From JALORV01 sp963724365 (GTDB lineage: Bacteria; Pseudomonadota; Gammaproteobacteria; Burkholderiales; Burkholderiaceae_F): DNA of 64,000 nucleotides. The notes under the pieces were generated by a model. The model was not told where the DNA came from and ran no database searches. It saw only the letters and a list, made by a program, of their open reading frames with translations. A program made the translations under genes and the position numbers. Position 1 is the first letter of the stretch. Every line of letters begins with the position of its first letter. This document shows positions 59,674 through 64,000 of the stretch, piece by piece. The stretch is from contig CAVRUR010000015.1 in NCBI GenBank assembly GCA_963724365.1, positions 1 to 64,000 on the forward strand, read 5' to 3'.

Positions 59674-60335
59674 GCGTCATCCTCCAGGTCATCCGGCGCG
59701 ATCTGCTGCTCGCGGCGCGGCAGAAGGCCGACGTCCTCAACACGCTGTTCTTCTTCGTGGTCGTCGTCACGATCGTGCCGTTGGGCATCGGTCCGGAACC
59801 GAACCTGCTGCGGTCGATTGCGCCCGGCGTGGTCTGGGTGGCGGCGCTGCTGGCTGCGATCCTCTCGCTGCCGCGCCTGTTCGCCAACGACTTTGCCGAT
59901 GGCACGCTCGAGCAGATGCTGCTGTCGTCCGAGCCGCTGACGCTGATCGTGCTCGGCAAGGCGGCCGCGCACTGGCTGGTCACGGGATTGCCGCTGACGG
60001 TGATGTCGATCGTCTTCGGCGTGGCCTTCGACATCGGCGTGGAGGAGACCATCGTGATGATCGTCTCGCTGCTGCTCGGCACGCCGGTCCTGAGCCTGAT
60101 CGGCGCGGTGGGAGCGGCCCTGACACTCGGATTGCGAGGGGGCGGGGTGTTAACATCGCTGCTTGTTTTGCCGCTCTTCATTCCGGTGCTGATCTTCGGT
60201 GCGGGCGCGGTCGGCGCGGCGGCTTCGGCTGTCGGCTATGCCGCGTATCTCCTCCTTCTGGGTGCCTTCCTGCTGTTTGCGCTGGTACTGACGCCCTGGC
60301 TCGTCGGCATCGCCTTGCGCATCTCGGTGGAGTAA
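59667..60335 (+). CDS. ccmB: Cytochrome c maturation membrane protein B
   Basis: Membrane partner of CcmA, 222 residues and six helices, starting at GTG within the ccmA end. RRDLLLAARQKADVLNTLFF is the conserved amphipathic N-terminus and LPRLFANDFADGTLEQML the typical loop. Its ATP-driven work frees holo-CcmE from CcmC. A 36-bp gap precedes ccmC. Confidence 0.94.
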   Translation: MLSVILQVIRRDLLLAARQKADVLNTLFFFVVVVTIVPLGIGPEPNLLRSIAPGVVWVAALLAAILSLPRLFANDFADGTLEQMLLSSEPLTLIVLGKAAAHWLVTGLPLTVMSIVFGVAFDIGVEETIVMIVSLLLGTPVLSLIGAVGAALTLGLRGGGVLTSLLVLPLFIPVLIFGAGAVGAAASAVGYAAYLLLLGAFLLFALVLTPWLVGIALRISVE

Positions 60336-60371
60336 TCGATGAAACCCGCTCGAGTCCAACAGACTAGCTAG

Positions 60372-61133
60372 ATGAACACGACCACCGCCCCGCGCTTCAA
60401 TCTCTACTGGTTCGCCTCGCCACAGACGTTCTATCCGCTGGCGGGACGCCTGATTCCTGTGTTCGTCGCGCTGGCCATCGTGCTGACGCTGGTCGGCCTT
60501 TACATCGGCTTCCTGGTTGCGCCGTCCGACGCCACCCAGGGCGAGAGCTACCGCATCATCTTCATCCACGTGCCGGCGGCGTGGATGTCGATGTTCCTGT
60601 ACGTGGTCATGGCGTTCTGGGCCGCGGTCGGGCTCGCGTTCAACACCCGTTTGTCGTCGATGATGGCCACCGCCATCGCCCCGACCGGTGCACTGATGAC
60701 ATTCCTGGCTCTGTGGACGGGTGCGCTGTGGGGGCGTCCGACCTGGGGCGCGTACTGGGTCTGGGACGCTCGCCTGACGTCCGAATTGATACTGCTGTTC
60801 CTTTACCTCGGATTCATCGCGCTGCAGGCCGCGATCGACGATCGCCGTCGCGCGGACAAAGCCGGCGCGGTACTGGCCATCGTCGGCGTCATCAACGTGC
60901 CGATCATCTACTTCTCGGTGAAGTGGTGGAACACGCTGCACCAGGGCGCTTCGGTCAGCGTCAAGGGCTCCTCAATGGCCACGACCATGCTGTGGGGAAT
61001 GCTGGTCATGGCGCTCGCCTACTGGATGTACTCTATCGCCGCCGTTCTGTACCGGGCCCGCACCATCATCCTTGAACGGGAGAGACGAACGGATTGGGTA
61101 CGGGAACTTGCGGCGCAGGAGAAGCTCAAGTGA
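60372..61133 (+). CDS. ccmC: Cytochrome c maturation protein C (haem handling)
   Basis: Six-helix membrane protein that loads haem on CcmE, 253 residues. The tryptophan-rich domain reads WGRPTWGAYWVWDARLTSEL, and two periplasmic haem histidines are in IFIHVPAAW and NTLHQGAS. The length and order are standard. It overlaps ccmD by four bases. Confidence 0.95.
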   Translation: MNTTTAPRFNLYWFASPQTFYPLAGRLIPVFVALAIVLTLVGLYIGFLVAPSDATQGESYRIIFIHVPAAWMSMFLYVVMAFWAAVGLAFNTRLSSMMATAIAPTGALMTFLALWTGALWGRPTWGAYWVWDARLTSELILLFLYLGFIALQAAIDDRRRADKAGAVLAIVGVINVPIIYFSVKWWNTLHQGASVSVKGSSMATTMLWGMLVMALAYWMYSIAAVLYRARTIILERERRTDWVRELAAQEKLK

Positions 61134-61309
61134 ACTGGGGCAGCTGGGAGGCCTTCTGGGCCATGGGCGGTTACGGCCTGTATGTCTGGGGATCGTATGC
61201 AATGGCGGCCGCCGTGGCGGCGGTCGAAATCTGGCAGTTGAAGTCGCGGCGACGCGCCGCTGTCGGTGAAGCAAGACTGGAAAGCACGCGCGCACGGAGT
61301 TCCGCATGA
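61130..61309 (+). CDS. ccmD: Cytochrome c maturation protein D
   Basis: 59-residue single-helix protein that helps release holo-CcmE. It starts at GTG in a GTGA overlap with ccmC. NWGSWEAFWAMGGYGLYVWG is the characteristic aromatic N-terminus, followed by the helix and a basic tail. The ATG of ccmE overlaps its stop. A longer in-frame start at 61094 lies inside ccmC and is rejected. Confidence 0.9.
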   Translation: MNWGSWEAFWAMGGYGLYVWGSYAMAAAVAAVEIWQLKSRRRAAVGEARLESTRARSSA

Positions 61310-61755
61310 AACCGAGACACAAGCGAGTTGCACTGATCATTGGCGGACTGGCCGGGCTCGGCATTGCCGCAGCCCTGGTGCTGTCTGCCTTCCAGGAGAA
61401 CCTGGTGTTCTTCTACAGCCCGACCCAGGTCGCGAACAAGGAGGTGCCGCAGGGCAAGGCCTTCCGCATCGGCGGCCTGGTCGAGCAGGGCAGCCTCAAG
61501 CGCGGAGCCGACGGGCTGACCGTGTCGTTCAACGTGACCGACACGGCCAAGGTCATCCCGGTGACGTACTCAGGCATCCTTCCGGACCTGTTCAAGGAAG
61601 GCAAGGGAGTGGTCGCGCAGGGCCGGCTTGGCCCGGACGGCACATTCCGTGCGCATGAAGTGCTGGCCAAGCACGACGAAAATTACATGCCGCCGGAGGC
61701 CGCCCACGCGGTCGAACAGGCGCACAAGGCGCAGAAGACGGTCCAGTCGCAGTAG
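61306..61755 (+). CDS. ccmE: Haem chaperone CcmE
   Basis: Periplasmic, membrane-anchored chaperone, 149 residues. An N-terminal helix is followed by a beta-barrel domain. The covalent haem-binding histidine lies in LAKHDENYMPPE. GKAFRIGGLVEQGSLKRG and VTDTAKVIPVTYSGILPDLF are family blocks. A 44-bp gap separates it from ccmF. Confidence 0.96.
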   Translation: MKPRHKRVALIIGGLAGLGIAAALVLSAFQENLVFFYSPTQVANKEVPQGKAFRIGGLVEQGSLKRGADGLTVSFNVTDTAKVIPVTYSGILPDLFKEGKGVVAQGRLGPDGTFRAHEVLAKHDENYMPPEAAHAVEQAHKAQKTVQSQ

Positions 61756-61799
61756 TCGCACTCACACAGCCGTCGCAGCACAGGACGCCGGAGCACTCC

Positions 61800-63770
61800 A
61801 TGATTCCCGAGATCGGTCACTTTGCGTTGATCCTCGCGCTGCTGATTGCCACCGCGCAGGCCGTTCTGCCGATCGCCGGCGCAGCGCGCGGCGACCGGGT
61901 CTGGATGTCGGTCGCACGTCCTGCGGCGCGCGGCCAGGCCTTCTTTGTCACGTTCGCGTATCTGTGCCTGGTTGCGTCGTTCGTCAACAACGACTTCTCC
62001 GTCATCAACGTCGCGACCAATTCGAACTCGCAGCTGCCGATCCAGTACCGCATCGCCGCCAGCTGGGGCTCGCACGAAGGCTCGATGCTGCTGTGGGTGC
62101 TGATGCTGTCGTGGTGGACGTTCGCGGTGGCGACGTTCTCGAAGCACCTGCCGGATGACATGGTCGCGCGCGTCATCGGTGTGCAGGGTTTCGTGTCGGT
62201 CGGATTCCTGCTGTTCATGCTGACGACGTCGGATCCGTTCGATCGGCTGTTCCCGCCCGCGCCCGATGGTCGGGATCTCAACCCGCTGCTGCAGGACCCG
62301 GGCATGGTGTTTCATCCGCCGATGCTCTACATGGGCTACGTCGGCTTCTCGATCGCCTTTGCGTTCGCGATCGCGGCGCTGCTGGGCGGCAAGCTCGATG
62401 CGGCCTGGGCGCGCTGGTCGCGCCCGTGGACGACGCTGGCGTGGTGCTTCCTGACCGTGGGCATTGCGCTCGGCAGCTGGTGGGCCTACTACGAACTCGG
62501 CTGGGGCGGCTGGTGGTTCTGGGACCCGGTGGAGAATGCCTCGTTCATGCCATGGCTGGTCGGCACGGCGTTGATCCACTCGCTCGCGGTCACCGAGAAG
62601 CGCGGCAGCTTCAAGAGCTGGACCGTGCTGCTGGCGATCTCGACTTTCTCGCTGTCGCTGCTGGGCACGTTCCTCGTTCGTTCAGGTGTGCTGACCTCGG
62701 TGCACGCGTTCGCGACCGATCCCCGGCGCGGTGTGTTCATCCTCGGCTTCCTGGTCATTGTGATCGGTGCTTCGCTGGTGCTGTTTGCGTGGCGCGCGCC
62801 AAAGGTGGGGTTGGGCGGCAAGTTCGACATCGTGTCGCGCGAATCCTTCCTTTTGATGAACAATGTGCTGCTCACCGTGGCATGTGCGTCGGTGCTGCTC
62901 GGGACGTTGTATCCGCTGTTCCTCGATGCCCTCAACCTCGGCAAGATTTCCGTGGGCCCGCCGTACTTCGACGCCGTGTTCGTGCCGATCATGGCGCCGC
63001 TCGTGTTCCTGATGGGCGTCGGTCCGCTGGCGCGCTGGAAGAAGGCTGAGATTCCCGACCTGGCGCGGCGGCTCAAGTGGGCGCTGGGCGTCAGCTTCGC
63101 CACCGCTCTCATCGTTCCCTTCATCGCCGGACGCTGGACACCGATGATCGCGTTCGGCCTGTTCCTCGCGTTCTGGGTGATCGCCTCGGCGGCCGTTGGC
63201 ATCAAGGAGCGCGTGCGGCACATCAAGGGCGGACTCGGGGCTCGCCTTGCTGCGCAGGGCCGCGCCTTCTGGGGCATGCAGCTGGCGCACCTGGGCATAG
63301 CGGTGTTCATCCTCGGGGTCACTCTCGTCAAAGGCTACGAAGTCGAGCGTGACGTGCGCATGGACGTGGGCGACAGCGTGACGGTCGGAAGCTACGCTTT
63401 CAAGTTCGAGGGCACGAGCGAAGTCCGCGGGCCCAACTACACCGGCGCCCGCGGCAAGGTCGAAGTCACGAAGAACGGCAAGTACGTCGAGCACCTGAGT
63501 CCGGAAAAGCGCATCTACAACGTCCAGAAGATGCCGATGACCGAGGCCGCGATCGACTCCGGCGTGCTCGGCGACCTCTACGTTTCGCTCGGCGAGCCGG
63601 TCGCCAACGGCGCCTGGAGCGTGCGCATCTACTCCAAGCCGTTCATCACCTGGGTCTGGGGTGGCTGCGTACTGATGGCCATCGGCGGGCTCGTCGCGTT
63701 GTCGGATCGCCGCTATCGGTTGCTCGCGCGCCGCACGGCTGCGGTCGAAGGCGCGCAGGCGAGGGCATAA
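61800..63770 (+). CDS. ccmF: Cytochrome c haem lyase CcmF
   Basis: Large membrane protein, 656 residues and about 14-15 helices, that attaches haem to the CXXCH of apocytochromes. The tryptophan-rich haem domain reads WGGWWFWDPVENASFMPWL. Periplasmic histidines occur in SWGSHEGSMLLW, VFHPPMLYMGY and TALIHSLAV. CcmF of this kind normally handles CXXCH; whether it also accepts the CX4CH site in the upstream cytochrome is a question raised below. It ends six bases before ccmG. Confidence 0.96.
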   Translation: MIPEIGHFALILALLIATAQAVLPIAGAARGDRVWMSVARPAARGQAFFVTFAYLCLVASFVNNDFSVINVATNSNSQLPIQYRIAASWGSHEGSMLLWVLMLSWWTFAVATFSKHLPDDMVARVIGVQGFVSVGFLLFMLTTSDPFDRLFPPAPDGRDLNPLLQDPGMVFHPPMLYMGYVGFSIAFAFAIAALLGGKLDAAWARWSRPWTTLAWCFLTVGIALGSWWAYYELGWGGWWFWDPVENASFMPWLVGTALIHSLAVTEKRGSFKSWTVLLAISTFSLSLLGTFLVRSGVLTSVHAFATDPRRGVFILGFLVIVIGASLVLFAWRAPKVGLGGKFDIVSRESFLLMNNVLLTVACASVLLGTLYPLFLDALNLGKISVGPPYFDAVFVPIMAPLVFLMGVGPLARWKKAEIPDLARRLKWALGVSFATALIVPFIAGRWTPMIAFGLFLAFWVIASAAVGIKERVRHIKGGLGARLAAQGRAFWGMQLAHLGIAVFILGVTLVKGYEVERDVRMDVGDSVTVGSYAFKFEGTSEVRGPNYTGARGKVEVTKNGKYVEHLSPEKRIYNVQKMPMTEAAIDSGVLGDLYVSLGEPVANGAWSVRIYSKPFITWVWGGCVLMAIGGLVALSDRRYRLLARRTAAVEGAQARA

Positions 63771-63776
63771 GCCGCG

Positions 63777-64000
63777 ATGCGCAAGGTCCTTATCTATCTG
63801 CTGCCGCTGGCGGCCTTTCTGGTCTTGGCGGTCTTCCTGCTGCGCGGGCTGTGGCTGAACCCGCGCGAAGTGCCGTCGCCGTTCATCGACAAGCCGGCAC
63901 CGATGTTCTCGCTGGCCCAGCTGGCGCAGCCGGAGGCGAAGTTTTCACCGACCGACATGAAGGGACAGGTGTGGTTGCTGAATGTGTGGGCCTCGTGGTG
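63777..64000 (+). CDS. ccmG: Thiol:disulfide interchange protein CcmG/DsbE (partial)
   Basis: Membrane-anchored periplasmic thioredoxin that reduces apocytochrome cysteines. About 74 residues are visible: an N-terminal helix, then FIDKPAPMFSLAQLAQPE and GQVWLLNVWASW, after which the CXXC active site would follow but the window ends. Its place after ccmF is the standard one. Confidence 0.92.
   Translation, partial: MRKVLIYLLPLAAFLVLAVFLLRGLWLNPREVPSPFIDKPAPMFSLAQLAQPEAKFSPTDMKGQVWLLNVWASW

Overview
The window is a GC-rich, gene-dense stretch of a Gram-negative bacterium, most likely a facultatively or strictly anaerobic member of the Pseudomonadota with Beta/Gammaproteobacteria-like content. 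The main clues are System I cytochrome c maturation (ccmABCDEFG), MtrCAB-type outer-membrane electron conduits, a 14-gene nuo operon, a Na+-pumping Nqr complex, TRAP transporters and anaerobox-like operators. I could not identify the genus. Almost the whole window codes for energy metabolism.

Layout. (1) 1-7390, minus strand: frdCAB for a Wolinella-type dihaem quinol:fumarate reductase, then aspartase (aspA), a Dcu-type C4-dicarboxylate exchanger and a DctA-like symporter cut by the window edge. Together these import aspartate or other C4 acids, make fumarate, reduce it and export succinate. (2) 7618-27050, plus strand: a four-subunit 2-oxoacid oxidoreductase with an NAD(P)H-linking flavoprotein, a malic enzyme, and nuoA-N, all tightly spaced or overlapping. 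Two anaerobox-like palindromes lie between (1) and (2). (3) 27307-31434: a receptor-like Ser/Thr kinase with a periplasmic sensor, an MFS carrier and a stand-alone cyclic-nucleotide-binding-fold protein. (4) 31611-39206: nqrABCDEF, a CBS-pair protein, the flavin transferase ApbE and the iron-delivery factor NqrM, behind another anaerobox. (5) 39294-48727, minus strand: a sugar-acid or C4-acid module with a DctPQM TRAP system, an enolase-superfamily enzyme, a TAXI-type TRAP receptor and fused permease, and an IlvD/Edd dehydratase. (6) 49319-58756: an extracellular electron transfer locus with two decahaem OmcA/MtrC-family lipoproteins flanking a small helix-hairpin-helix secreted protein, an MtrA/DmsE-like decahaem cytochrome and an MtrB-like barrel. 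(7) 59014-64000: ccmABCDEF and the start of ccmG, which attach the haems that region 6 needs.

How it fits together. The quinone pool can be charged by Nuo or Nqr and discharged either through fumarate reductase or, via an inner-membrane quinol dehydrogenase not in this window, through the Mtr conduit to extracellular acceptors. The most notable protein-level oddity is NuoF: the glutamate that in E. coli complex I discriminates against NADPH is alanine here, and the same operon encodes NAD(P)H-generating enzymes.

Sequence quality. Six genes carry ten apparent single-base frameshifts, nearly all explained by one extra base, and nine of them fall between 41 and 57.2 kb. Protein similarity resumes perfectly after each, so I annotate these as single genes and treat sequencing error as the leading explanation. 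I saw no rRNA, tRNA, CRISPR array, insertion sequence or prophage.
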